The notes below the pieces were generated by a model. That model made no database searches and was not told where the DNA came from. It worked only from the letters and a program-made list of their open reading frames with translations. Below are positions 1-7,843 of a stretch of DNA of 64,000 nt, one piece after another; the stretch's first letter is position 1; each line of letters opens with the position of its first letter. This DNA comes from G963708235 sp963708235 (GTDB taxonomy: Bacteria > Actinomycetota > Acidimicrobiia > Spongiisociales > UBA5794). The translations under genes were made by a program, and so were the position numbers. The stretch lies in the NCBI GenBank assembly GCA_963708235.1, contig OY970200.1:2728001-2792000 (forward strand), read 5' to 3'.

Positions 1-362
1 GTGCCCACCCCAAGGTGGGCTGGGTGCATTTCCCGGTCTTCGCCGACAACCCCTGGACGGAGCTCGCCAACCGCTACCTGCCGGACGGGCCCGGAGCGGT
101 GTTCACCTTCGGGCTGGAGGGCGGGTATGCCGCCGGCGTCGAGTTCATCGAGTCGGTGGAGTTGGCCTCACACCTGGCCAATGTCGGCGACGCCAAGACG
201 CTGGTCATCCACCCGGCGTCGACCACCCACCAGCAGGTACCCGTGGAGGATCGTCAGACGGCCGGGATCGGTGACGACATGATCAGGATCTCGGTCGGGT
301 TGGAGACGGTGGACGACATCATCGCCGATCTCGATCAGGCGCTGGCAGGAGGCTCCACATGA
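1..362 (+). CDS. metY: O-acetylhomoserine sulfhydrylase, C-terminal fragment
   Basis: C-terminal part of a PLP-dependent Cys/Met metabolism enzyme, cut by the window start; the reading frame is open from base 3. About 119 residues are visible. They carry the family's end motifs: a FTFGLEGG strand followed by a SHLANVGDAKTLVIHPAST segment that in family members binds substrate and PLP phosphate. The enzyme makes homocysteine from O-acetylhomoserine and sulfide in the cytoplasm. The PLP lysine lies upstream of the window. The stop overlaps the ATG of the next gene by four bases (ATGA), so the two are probably one operon. A cystathionine gamma-lyase is less likely, because the LANVGDAKTL/HPASTTH combination is typical of the sulfhydrylase group. 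Confidence 0.85.
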   Translation, partial: AHPKVGWVHFPVFADNPWTELANRYLPDGPGAVFTFGLEGGYAAGVEFIESVELASHLANVGDAKTLVIHPASTTHQQVPVEDRQTAGIGDDMIRISVGLETVDDIIADLDQALAGGST

Positions 363-862
363 CCAGCAACGGTGCACTGGCCGACGGCTCTTTAGCCGAC
401 GTGACGGCCCGGGAACGACTCCACATCATCCAGAACGCCCGCTCGGTGGCGCTTGTCGGTGTGTCCGCCAACCCGCTGCGCTCATCGAACTTCGTCGCGT
501 CCTACCTGGTTCGCACCGCCCTCACCGCCTACCCGGTGAATCCCGCCTACGAAGAGGTGCTCGGGCAGCGCTGCTACCCGTCGCTGCACGACCTCCCCGA
601 GCCGCCGGACATCGTCGACGTCTTCCGTCGCCACGATGCCATCCCCGGTGTGGTCGACGAGGCGATCGAGGTCGGCGCCAAGGTCATCTGGCTCCAACTC
701 GGATTGCGCCACGACGAGGCCGCCCGCAAAGCGCTCGACGCCGGTCTCCTGGTGGTGCAGGACCGCTGTCTCAAGATCGAGCATGCCCGCTTCTCCGGCG
801 CCCTCCATCTCGCCGGCTTCGACACCGGTGTGATCAGCTCCAAGCGACGCCGGGAGATCTGA
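359..862 (+). CDS. CoA-binding domain protein (YccU-type)
   Basis: A 167-residue single-domain protein with a Rossmann-like CoA-binding fold. The core starts near residue 25 with a SVALVGVSANPLR nucleotide-binding loop and continues through AYPVNPAYEEVLGQ, PSLHDLPEPPDIVDVFR and a VIWLQLG strand, ending with a DRCLKIEHARF segment. This matches stand-alone CoA-binding proteins related to the succinyl-CoA synthetase alpha N-domain. Their function is not established; they are thought to bind CoA or a similar nucleotide. The start codon overlaps the stop of the sulfhydrylase gene, which suggests translational coupling and perhaps a link to sulfur metabolism (inference). Confidence 0.85.
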   Translation: MTSNGALADGSLADVTARERLHIIQNARSVALVGVSANPLRSSNFVASYLVRTALTAYPVNPAYEEVLGQRCYPSLHDLPEPPDIVDVFRRHDAIPGVVDEAIEVGAKVIWLQLGLRHDEAARKALDAGLLVVQDRCLKIEHARFSGALHLAGFDTGVISSKRRREI

Positions 863-944
863 AGCCCTGCCCCGACCTCCCCGGCGGTACACGGGAGTGG
901 CGCACTCCGGTAACTTGGCGATTCGAAAACGCTGAGGAGATGTG

Positions 945-1877
945 ATGCAGGTCGGGATGATCGGGCTGGGCCGGATGGGCGCCAACATGACGGAGCGCCT
1001 CATCGGCGGCGGGCACGAGGTCGTCGGCTTCGATCTGTTCCCGGATGCGGTCACCCGCATCGTCGAAATCGGCGCCACGGGTGTCGACTCGGTGGCGGCG
1101 CTCGCCGTCGCCCTCGACACGCCCCGGACCGTGTGGATCATGGTGCCGCACGGCGACCCGGTCGAAGCCACCCTCGACGCCCTGCTCCCCCATCTCGAAC
1201 CGGGGGACACCGTGATCGATGGCGGCAACTCCCGCTACACCGACACCGTCCGGCGCTCGCTCCGTCTCACCGAACACGGGGTCGACCTCGTCGATGTCGG
1301 CACCAGCGGGGGTGTCTGGGGGCTCACCGAGGGCTACTCGATGATGGTCGGCGGGCTCGAAGCCACCGTGGATCGGCTCCGCCCCATCTTCGAGACGCTC
1401 GCCCCCACACCGACGTCGGGGTGGGGGCGGGTCGGCGGCTCCGGTGCCGGCCACTATGTCAAGATGATCCACAACGGTGTCGAATACGGCCTGATGCAGG
1501 CCTACGCCGAAGGTTTCGCCGTGTTGCGGGCCAAGACGGAGTACGACTTCGATCTTGCCGGGATCGGGGAGATCTGGGAGCACGGCAGCGTGGTGCGGTC
1601 CTGGCTGCTCGAGTTGACCACCCGTGCCCTCCGTTCCAACCCGGCGCTCGACGGGATCGCCCCGTACGTCGCCGACTCGGGGGAAGGGCGATGGGCGCTG
1701 GCAGAGGCGATCGACCTCGATGTCGCCACTCCGGTCATCGGGCTGTCGCTGCTCAGTCGGTTGGCCTCCCGCAACGAGTTCGGATTCTCGGACCGGTTGC
1801 TGGCGGCGATGCGCAACGAGTTCGGCGGCCATGCCATCAGAACCGAGAGCCTCGGCAGCGACGGGATCGCCCCGTGA
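945..1877 (+). CDS. gnd: 6-phosphogluconate dehydrogenase, short (decarboxylating) type
   Basis: Oxidises 6-phosphogluconate to ribulose 5-phosphate and CO2 with NAD(P)+. The 310-residue length fits the short bacterial form rather than the 470-residue form. Visible motifs are the N-terminal dinucleotide loop GLGRMGANM, DGGNSRY, the GTSGGVWG substrate loop and the catalytic helix GAGHYVKMIHNGVEYG with its Lys and Asn. I chose ATG 945 because GAGGAG at 935-939 sits five bases upstream; a GTG at 942 is too close to that site. The gene ends inside the zwf start (GTGA overlap), so the two oxidative pentose phosphate enzymes are translationally coupled. Confidence 0.92.
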   Translation: MQVGMIGLGRMGANMTERLIGGGHEVVGFDLFPDAVTRIVEIGATGVDSVAALAVALDTPRTVWIMVPHGDPVEATLDALLPHLEPGDTVIDGGNSRYTDTVRRSLRLTEHGVDLVDVGTSGGVWGLTEGYSMMVGGLEATVDRLRPIFETLAPTPTSGWGRVGGSGAGHYVKMIHNGVEYGLMQAYAEGFAVLRAKTEYDFDLAGIGEIWEHGSVVRSWLLELTTRALRSNPALDGIAPYVADSGEGRWALAEAIDLDVATPVIGLSLLSRLASRNEFGFSDRLLAAMRNEFGGHAIRTESLGSDGIAP

Positions 1878-3361
1878 CCGCACCCTCCGCCATCACCGGA
1901 ATCGACCCGATCGACGCCGTCGATCCCAGCCTGTTCGTCATCTTCGGCGCCACCGGCGATCTCACCCGGCGCAAGCTGCTCCCGTCGCTGTTCCGGGTGA
2001 TCACCGACAGCGGGGTCGGCGATCGGCTGGTGCTGCTCGGTGTGGGCCGGACCGATATGGACGACGCCGCCTATCGAAAGCTTGCCATCGATGCGCTTGC
2101 GGCGGCCGGAATCGACGAGCCGGCGGCGCGCGCCTGGTGCGCCGAGCGCATCCACTACCAGTGCAAGCCCGACGACGCACCGATGGCCGAGATCCGGACC
2201 CGGATCGAAGCGATCGAGAAGGAGCACGATCTGCCCGGCAACCGGGTGTTCTACATGGCCCTTCCCCCCGGTGCATTCCCCCCGACGATCTCGGCGCTGG
2301 GAGATGCCGACCTCAACGACGGTCCGGGATGGTCACGACTGGTGATCGAGAAGCCGTTCGGGACCGACCTCGCCTCCGCCGAGGACCTCAACCGGCTCGT
2401 GCACACCCACTTCGCCGAGGAGCAGGTGTACCGGATCGACCATTTCCTGGGGAAGGAGACCGTCCAGAACGTCCTGGCATTCCGTTTCGCCAATCTCCTC
2501 TTCGAGTCGTCGTGGAACCGGGACCGCATCGAACGGGTCGAGATCACGGTCGGGGAGTCCCTCGGGATCGAGGGACGTTCCGGGTACTACGACAGCGCCG
2601 GGGTGATCCGGGACATGGTCCAGAACCATCTCACCCAGCTCCTCACCCTGGTGGCGATGGAGGCTCCCAACGTCTTCGCCGCCGATTCGATCCGCAACGA
2701 GAAGGTCCAAGTTCTCCATGCGGTCGGCGGGGTCGAGATCGACCATGTCGTCTACGGGCAGTACACCGCCGGGGACGTCGACGGTACCGAGGTGCCCGGT
2801 TACCTCGACGAACCGGGTGTCCCCGCCGACTCGTCCACCCCGACCTTCGTGGCGATGCGACTGGCGGTGAACAACTGGCGGTGGAAGGGTGTCCCGTTCT
2901 ACCTGCGCACCGGGAAACGGATGCACGCCAAGAGCACCGAGATCGTGGTCACCTTCAAGGCGCCGCCGGTGTGTCTCTTCCACGGGGTCTCCGACGAATG
3001 CCAGCTCCACCAGAACGCCATCATCATGACCCTCCAGCCAAACGAGGGGTTCAAGCTGCTGTTCGAGGTGAAGGCCCCCGGTACCCCGCTCCACCTCGAC
3101 TCCCACCCGCTGCACTTCGATTATCACGAGGCCTACACCGACGTCCCGGACGCCTACCAGACACTGATCCTCGACATTCTCGAAGGGGACCAGACGCTGT
3201 TCGTCCGCGCCGACGAGGTCGAGGCATCGTGGCAGCTCTGGGACCCGTTGCTCGATCTCGAGGTCCCGGTGCTCCCCTACCGGTCCGGGACCTGGGGACC
3301 GGACGAGGTCGACCAGCGGCTGGGGCGCAACGGCGCCGACTGGCTGATGCGCCGCCCCTGA
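1874..3361 (+). CDS. zwf: glucose-6-phosphate dehydrogenase
   Basis: Commits glucose 6-phosphate to the pentose phosphate pathway and makes NADPH. 495 residues, the normal length. The NADP loop GATGDLTRRKLLPSLF is near residue 20. The substrate and catalytic signature RIDHFLGKE lies near residue 190 (EQVYRIDHFLGKETVQN). The C-terminal domain carries LRTGKRM and the family's usual end. The GTG start at 1874 overlaps the gnd stop by four bases. It was preferred to in-frame upstream codons, which would extend the protein into the gnd sequence. The order gnd-zwf places two consecutive pathway steps on one transcript. Confidence 0.95.
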   Translation: MTAPSAITGIDPIDAVDPSLFVIFGATGDLTRRKLLPSLFRVITDSGVGDRLVLLGVGRTDMDDAAYRKLAIDALAAAGIDEPAARAWCAERIHYQCKPDDAPMAEIRTRIEAIEKEHDLPGNRVFYMALPPGAFPPTISALGDADLNDGPGWSRLVIEKPFGTDLASAEDLNRLVHTHFAEEQVYRIDHFLGKETVQNVLAFRFANLLFESSWNRDRIERVEITVGESLGIEGRSGYYDSAGVIRDMVQNHLTQLLTLVAMEAPNVFAADSIRNEKVQVLHAVGGVEIDHVVYGQYTAGDVDGTEVPGYLDEPGVPADSSTPTFVAMRLAVNNWRWKGVPFYLRTGKRMHAKSTEIVVTFKAPPVCLFHGVSDECQLHQNAIIMTLQPNEGFKLLFEVKAPGTPLHLDSHPLHFDYHEAYTDVPDAYQTLILDILEGDQTLFVRADEVEASWQLWDPLLDLEVPVLPYRSGTWGPDEVDQRLGRNGADWLMRRP

Positions 3362-3430
3362 AGGGCGGGCCGGATCGATCGCACGCCACGTCTCCGCAGC
3401 GCCGATCAGAGATATCGACCCGGCGATATC

Positions 3431-3463
3431 TTGACGACACGTTGACGTCAACTTGCTTCCTTA
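3431..3463 (+). promoter_or_regulatory. possible PHO-box-like 11-bp repeats and palindrome
   Basis: TTGACG occurs at 3431-3436 and 3442-3447 and a weaker TTGCTT at 3453, so the units repeat every 11 bases. This is the spacing of actinobacterial PhoP boxes, although the unit here is TTGACG rather than the usual TTCACC. The second unit lies inside a perfect 12-bp palindrome, GTTGACGTCAAC (3441-3452). The position, 58 bases before an alkaline phosphatase, makes a phosphate-responsive operator plausible but unproven. Confidence 0.35.
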
Positions 3464-3520
3464 GAACTCGTTCAGGTTCGGGATCAGCCCGACACAGGAC
3501 GATTCAAGGAGTGCCCCCAC

Positions 3521-5029
3521 ATGCGCAACGGCTTTCTGGTCGCTGCCGTTCTGAGCTTGTTCGTCGGTCTCGCAGTACCGGCAACGGGTCAGAGCAACGC
3601 CACCATCCCCGATCACCAGATCAACAGCGAATGGTTCCAGGATGGTCAGCAGACCATGCAGGAAATCCGGTCGGCCACCCAGTACAACAACCGTCCCAAG
3701 AACGTGATCCTGTTCATCGGCGACGGCATGGGGGTGTCCACCGTCTCGGCCGCCCGGATCCTCGAAGGTCAGCTCCGCGGTGAGCAGGGCGAGGAGAACG
3801 TGCTCGCCTTCGAGGAGTTCGACAACCTGGCGATGTCGAAGACCTACTCGACCAACCAGCAGGTCTCCGATTCGGCGCCGACCGCCACCGCCATGGTGAC
3901 CGGGGTGAAGACCGACGACGCCACCATCAACATCGACTCGCGGGTCCAGGGCGGCAACTGTGCCGCCAGCAAGGGCGGCGAGCTGTTGTCCTTCTTCATG
4001 ATGGGCGAAGATCGCGGCAAGGCGACCGGTGTGGTCTCCACCGCCGAGATCACCCATGCCACCCCTGCCGTGGTCTACGCCCAGACCCCGAACCGGAACT
4101 GGGCGCACAACGGGCAGCTCCCGGCCGAGGCGGTTGCCAACGGGTGCAAGGACATCGCCCGCCAGCTCATCGAGTTCCCGTACGGTGACGGTCTCGAGGT
4201 CGCCCTCGGTGGCGGTCGCCCGTTCTTCCTGCCCAACACCGTCCAGGACCCGGAGAACCCCGGCGCCAACGGCAGCCGCAGCGACGGTCGCAACCTCGCC
4301 GAGGAGTGGGCGGCTCGTCCCGGGGCCGAGTGGGTGTACAACAAGGCCGGGTTCGAGGCCATCGGCCCCGAGACCACCAAGTTGCTCGGCCTGTTCGAGC
4401 GGTCGCACATGCAGTACGAGATCGACCGCAACGACGGTCCCACCGGCGAGCCCTCGCTCACCGAGATGACGCTCAAGGCGATCGACATGCTCGAGCGCAA
4501 TCCCCGCGGCTACACCCTGATGGTGGAGTCCGGCCGCATCGACCACGCCCACCACGCCGCCAACGCCTTCCGGGCGCTGACCGAGACCATCGAGCTTTCG
4601 AACACGGTGCGGGCGACGATGGAACGGGTCGACCTGCGCGAGACGCTGGTCGTGGTCACCGCCGATCACAGCCATGTGTTCACCATGGCGGGCTACCCCG
4701 CCAAGGGCAATCCGATCATGGGTCTGGTGAAGGGCAACCTGTCAAACGGCAGTCCGTCGCCGAACAACGCCCTGGCGTCGGACGGGTGGCCGTACACCAC
4801 GCTGGGATACGCCAACGGCCCGGTGAGCGGACGTAGCAACCTGTCGGCGGTCGACACCACCGATCCGAACTTCCGGCAGCCGGCTCTGGTGCCGATGGGG
4901 TCGGAAACCCATTCGGGTGAAGACGTTCCGATCTACGCCGCCGGCGCCTCTGCCCACCTGTTCAAGGGGACCGTCGAGCAGAGCTACATCGGCTACACGA
5001 TCATCGAGCAGCTCCGCTTCAACCGCTGA
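3521..5029 (+). CDS. secreted alkaline phosphatase (PhoA family)
   Basis: A 502-residue phosphomonoesterase that releases phosphate outside the membrane. An N-terminal signal peptide (Met-Arg-Asn then a Val/Leu-rich stretch, probable cleavage after VPATGQ near residue 24) exports it. Metal and catalytic motifs of the PhoA superfamily are present: LFIGDGMG (Asp ligand), VSDSAPTATAMVTG with the phosphorylated Ser, THATPAVVYA, MVESGRIDHAHHA with Asp/His ligands, and VVVTADHSH. Start ATG 3521 is the first in frame and gives a clean signal peptide. Repeats resembling a PHO box lie upstream and a strong hairpin terminator follows, so it is probably transcribed alone. Confidence 0.93.
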   Translation: MRNGFLVAAVLSLFVGLAVPATGQSNATIPDHQINSEWFQDGQQTMQEIRSATQYNNRPKNVILFIGDGMGVSTVSAARILEGQLRGEQGEENVLAFEEFDNLAMSKTYSTNQQVSDSAPTATAMVTGVKTDDATINIDSRVQGGNCAASKGGELLSFFMMGEDRGKATGVVSTAEITHATPAVVYAQTPNRNWAHNGQLPAEAVANGCKDIARQLIEFPYGDGLEVALGGGRPFFLPNTVQDPENPGANGSRSDGRNLAEEWAARPGAEWVYNKAGFEAIGPETTKLLGLFERSHMQYEIDRNDGPTGEPSLTEMTLKAIDMLERNPRGYTLMVESGRIDHAHHAANAFRALTETIELSNTVRATMERVDLRETLVVVTADHSHVFTMAGYPAKGNPIMGLVKGNLSNGSPSPNNALASDGWPYTTLGYANGPVSGRSNLSAVDTTDPNFRQPALVPMGSETHSGEDVPIYAAGASAHLFKGTVEQSYIGYTIIEQLRFNR

Positions 5030-5058
5030 GGCGCTCGGCCCGAGCCGACACACAATCG

Positions 5059-5084
5059 GGGGCCGGTCCGCAAGGACCGGCCCC
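5059..5084 (+). terminator. rho-independent terminator after alkaline phosphatase
   Basis: A perfect 11-bp GC stem (GGGGCCGGTCC, 5059-5069; GGACCGGCCCC, 5074-5084) closes a GCAA tetraloop and is followed by TTCCTT. It lies 30 bases after the stop codon. Confidence 0.85.
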
Positions 5085-5201
5085 TTCCTTGTATGCCGGC
5101 GCCTTCGGGCGGTGACCCGTCACCGGGACCGGAGCCAACCTGGATCTTTCGGGGAGGCGACGCGAACCGCACAGGTGGGTCCGTGCGTAGATACGCTCAA
5201 C

Positions 5202-5795
5202 ATGTCAGCGCGGAATCTCCGGAGAACAGGGCGACATCCCAGAAGGACCGAAGCGTTCGTGGCCCCCGAACACGAAACTGTCCACCGATTCATCAATGGT
5301 GACCCCGAGGCCGTACAGATCCTCTACCGGCGGTACTCGGGTCCGATGTTCACCGTGGCTTTCCGCGCCCTCAACGATCGCGGACTCGCCGAGGAAGCGG
5401 TCCAACAGGCGTTTCTCCAGGCGTGGCGCGCCGCCGATCGTTTCGACGGCGACCGGGAGGTCGCCCCCTGGTTGTTCACGATCACGCGCCGGGTGGCGGT
5501 CGACCTGTATCGTCGGGAGCGTCGACACCGCCACCAGGATCCACTGGAGCGAGAGATCGCCGAGGTCTCCCCGGGGTTCGAGACGGCGTGGACGGCGTGG
5601 GAGGTGAGACGGGCACTCGACGAGATGCCGGTCGAGGAGCGGGATGTGCTGGAAGCTACGCATTTTCTGGGTCTGACCCACGGGGAAACCGCCGACCGGC
5701 TCGGGATTCCCGTGGGCACCGTCAAGTCGCGATCCCACCGCGGCCACCGACGCCTCGCCGATCTTCTTTCCCACCTCGCCGAGGTGACGGCATGA
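5202..5795 (+). CDS. ECF RNA polymerase sigma factor
   Basis: Directs RNA polymerase to a stress or envelope regulon. The 197-residue protein has sigma region 2 (YRRYSGPMFTVAFR through AEEAVQQAFLQAWRAADRFD, with APWLFTITRRVAVD) and sigma region 4 (LTHGETADRLGIPVGTVKSRSHRG). The next gene, overlapping by four bases, encodes its membrane anti-sigma factor, so activity is probably controlled by release from it. The start is uncertain: ATG 5202 follows a TACGCT -10-like box by four bases, whereas GTG 5259 (178 residues) has a weak AGAAGGA upstream. Both keep region 2 intact. Confidence 0.88.
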   Translation: MSARNLRRTGRHPRRTEAFVAPEHETVHRFINGDPEAVQILYRRYSGPMFTVAFRALNDRGLAEEAVQQAFLQAWRAADRFDGDREVAPWLFTITRRVAVDLYRRERRHRHQDPLEREIAEVSPGFETAWTAWEVRRALDEMPVEERDVLEATHFLGLTHGETADRLGIPVGTVKSRSHRGHRRLADLLSHLAEVTA

Positions 5796-6478
5796 CCTGC
5801 GACGAGGTCCGGATCGATTTCCTCGCCGGCAACCCGTCCCCGGCAGCGGCCGCCCACCTCACCGGATGCGCCGAGTGCGCCGCCGCCGTCGGTCGGCTCC
5901 ACGAGATCCGTCACGTGTTGTCCGGACCCGAGATCTGGGAGCGACCCCGACCCGACCTGGAGCATGAGGTCCTGACGGCAATCAGCGCCCTGGACACCAG
6001 CGACCAGCTCGCCACCGAGGAGCTCACCGGACTGGGACAGGCGCCCAACCACCACGATGGCCCGCGCACCCGCACCCCGTGGTGGTGGTTGGGCGCCGCC
6101 GCCGTGGTGGTCCTCGTCGGGGTCGCCATCGGCACGTCGCGGGGGACTCCACCCGACTGGCGGATCGATGTCCCCGGCACCGAGATCGCTCCGCAGGCAT
6201 CGGCGGTGGTCGAGGGATGGGACACCCCCGCCGGCACCAGGATGCGGGTGTCGATGGATGGCCTCCCGCCTGCTCCGGAAGGATATGTCTACGAGATGTG
6301 GCTCACCCGGGACCGAATCCATGTGTCCGGGGGCACGTTCGTCGAAGCCACCGACCTGGAGATGGTGGTCGGGGTCCCCCGGGAGGAGTTTCCCCGGGTG
6401 TGGATCACGCTCGAACCGCTCGACGGTGATACCTCACCGACGTGGGACAACAACCTCATCGACACCGGGCCGGAGTGA
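5792..6478 (+). CDS. anti-sigma factor, RskA-like
   Basis: A 228-residue single-pass membrane protein that should hold the neighbouring ECF sigma factor inactive. The N-terminal domain has a zinc-finger-like anti-sigma motif (Cys3, then His22-x3-Cys26-x2-Cys29). One membrane helix spans about residues 97-114 after a WWW triplet. The extracytoplasmic part resembles the RskA C-terminal domain, ending with YVYEMWLTRDR and FPRVWITLEPLDG. The start ATG overlaps the sigma gene stop (ATGA). By analogy with SigK/RskA, regulated proteolysis could release the sigma factor; the inducing signal cannot be read from the sequence. Confidence 0.85.
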   Translation: MTCDEVRIDFLAGNPSPAAAAHLTGCAECAAAVGRLHEIRHVLSGPEIWERPRPDLEHEVLTAISALDTSDQLATEELTGLGQAPNHHDGPRTRTPWWWLGAAAVVVLVGVAIGTSRGTPPDWRIDVPGTEIAPQASAVVEGWDTPAGTRMRVSMDGLPPAPEGYVYEMWLTRDRIHVSGGTFVEATDLEMVVGVPREEFPRVWITLEPLDGDTSPTWDNNLIDTGPE

Positions 6479-6508
6479 TCGGCGTCGACCGGGTAGCCTC
6501 CAGCGCCC

Positions 6509-7462
6509 ATGGAGACACCCGACTTCGTCGTGACCCGATCCGAGATCAGCGCGGCGACCACTTCCATTGCCGGCCACGTCCGGCGCACGCCGATGCTGCG
6601 GCTCGCCGATGGCCCTCGACCCGATGGGTTTCCGGCCGAGCCGGTTGATGTCAAGCTCGAGTACCTCCAGGTGACCGGGTCGTTCAAACCGCGCGGGGCG
6701 TTCTCGTTGTTGTTGCAGGCCGACGATCGACCCGACGGCGTGGTGGCCGCCTCGGGGGGCAACTTCGGACTGGCGGTGGCCTATGCGGCGGGCCGTCTCG
6801 GGATCCACTCCACCATCTTCGTCCCCGAGACGTCTCCACCGGAGAAGATCTCCCACATCGCCGGATTCGGCGCCGATGTCCATGTCGTCGCCGGGTTCTA
6901 TCCCGATGCCTTCGCCGCCTCGCAGCAATGGGCAGCCCGGCACGACGCCCTCGTCGCCCATGCCTACGACGACCGCCACGTGGTGGCCGGTCAGGGAAGT
7001 TGCGGCGTCGAGATCACCGAACAGGCCCCCGACGTCGACACGGTCGTCGTCGCCGTGGGCGGCGGCGGGCTGATCGGCGGCATCGCCTCCTGGGTGGGAC
7101 CCGATGTCCGGGTGGTGGCGGTCGAGACCGAGGGCACCCCGGCGCTGCATGCCGCCCGGGCCGCCGGTGGCCCGGTCCGGGTCGAGGTCGGCGGGATCGC
7201 CGCCTCCTCCCTCGGCGCCTCACAGATCGGCGACCACGCCTGGGCCGCCAACCGCTGGATCGACGAGTCGGTCCTCGTGACCGACACCGACGTTGCGGAA
7301 GCCCAGCGCTGGTTGTGGTCCACCGCCCGCATCATCGCCGAGCCCGGCGCTGCCACCCCGGTCGCCGCCCTCCGCTGCGGCGCCTACCGCCCGGCGGCAG
7401 GCGAGCGGGTGGTGCTGGTCATCTGCGGCGCCAACGTCAACCCCGCCTCGGTCGTCCCCTGA
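6509..7462 (+). CDS. PLP-dependent threonine/serine dehydratase-like enzyme
   Basis: A fold-type II PLP enzyme of 317 residues, the length of catabolic threonine or serine dehydratases without the regulatory ACT domain. The PLP lysine lies in TGSFKPRGA near residue 57, the substrate loop is ASGGNFGLAVAY, and the phosphate-binding turn is VGGGGLIGG near residue 180. The likely reaction is deamination of a hydroxy amino acid to a 2-oxo acid. The SGGNFG loop differs from the classical SSGNHAQ, so serine racemase or another substrate is possible. TAGCCT at 6494-6499 lies nine bases before the ATG, and no clear ribosome site is seen. Confidence 0.85.
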   Translation: METPDFVVTRSEISAATTSIAGHVRRTPMLRLADGPRPDGFPAEPVDVKLEYLQVTGSFKPRGAFSLLLQADDRPDGVVAASGGNFGLAVAYAAGRLGIHSTIFVPETSPPEKISHIAGFGADVHVVAGFYPDAFAASQQWAARHDALVAHAYDDRHVVAGQGSCGVEITEQAPDVDTVVVAVGGGGLIGGIASWVGPDVRVVAVETEGTPALHAARAAGGPVRVEVGGIAASSLGASQIGDHAWAANRWIDESVLVTDTDVAEAQRWLWSTARIIAEPGAATPVAALRCGAYRPAAGERVVLVICGANVNPASVVP

Positions 7463-7496
7463 CCTTCGCCGTCCGCAACCCTGGTCCTTCCCCTTC

Positions 7497-7753
7497 GGCC
7501 CTCCCCGCCCCCCGGGGGGGGGGGGGGGGGGGGGGGGGGGGTGCCTCCGAGGTTCTGGGAGGAGGTGGGGCGGGGCGCGACATCTGCATCCCTGAACGTC
7601 GCCTTGTCCCGTGCGACTGTCTCTCGTCGGGCAGCCGCCTGTTCGTAGCGGCCGTCGGTGACACTCCTGACCTGCGGACTTGGCTTCGCGCCCCGCCCCG
7701 TCTGCGTCCGCATAGCGTCCGCATCCACCCCGCCCCCCAGGGCGGGGAGGGCC
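7497..7753. repeat. GC-rich nested-palindrome element, copy A
   Basis: An intergenic element bounded by perfect 14-bp inverted termini GGCCCTCCCCGCCC (7497-7510) and GGGCGGGGAGGGCC (7740-7753). The inverse complement of 7686-7753 matches copy B at 20294-20362 in about 65 of 69 positions. The segment 7542-7591 matches the complement of 20461-20510 in about 45 of 50. The middle (7592-7685) is less conserved. No gene is credible here; open frames across it are low-complexity. It fills most of the 381-base gap between the dehydratase and the M20 peptidase. Confidence 0.75.
7514..7541 (+). repeat. homopolymer run of 28 G
   Basis: Twenty-eight consecutive G directly after a C-rich terminus (7503-7513), inside copy A of the GC-rich element. 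In copy B the equivalent place holds short mixed G/C sequence, so the run is an expansion or an assembly artefact. Confidence 0.9.
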
Positions 7754-7831
7754 GAGAGAGAACCCCTTCTCCGTTGGCGCGCATGGATCGGTGCCTGCCC
7801 GTGACTCTCGTCAACGACCGTGGTTGGGCAC

Positions 7832-7837
7832 TACGCT
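7832..7837 (+). promoter_or_regulatory. -10 box TACGCT, leaderless start
   Basis: TACGCT ends six bases before ATG 7844, with no ribosome-binding site between. This spacing fits transcription starting at the A of the start codon, as in actinobacterial leaderless genes. Confidence 0.6.
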
Positions 7838-7843
7838 CGTCTG

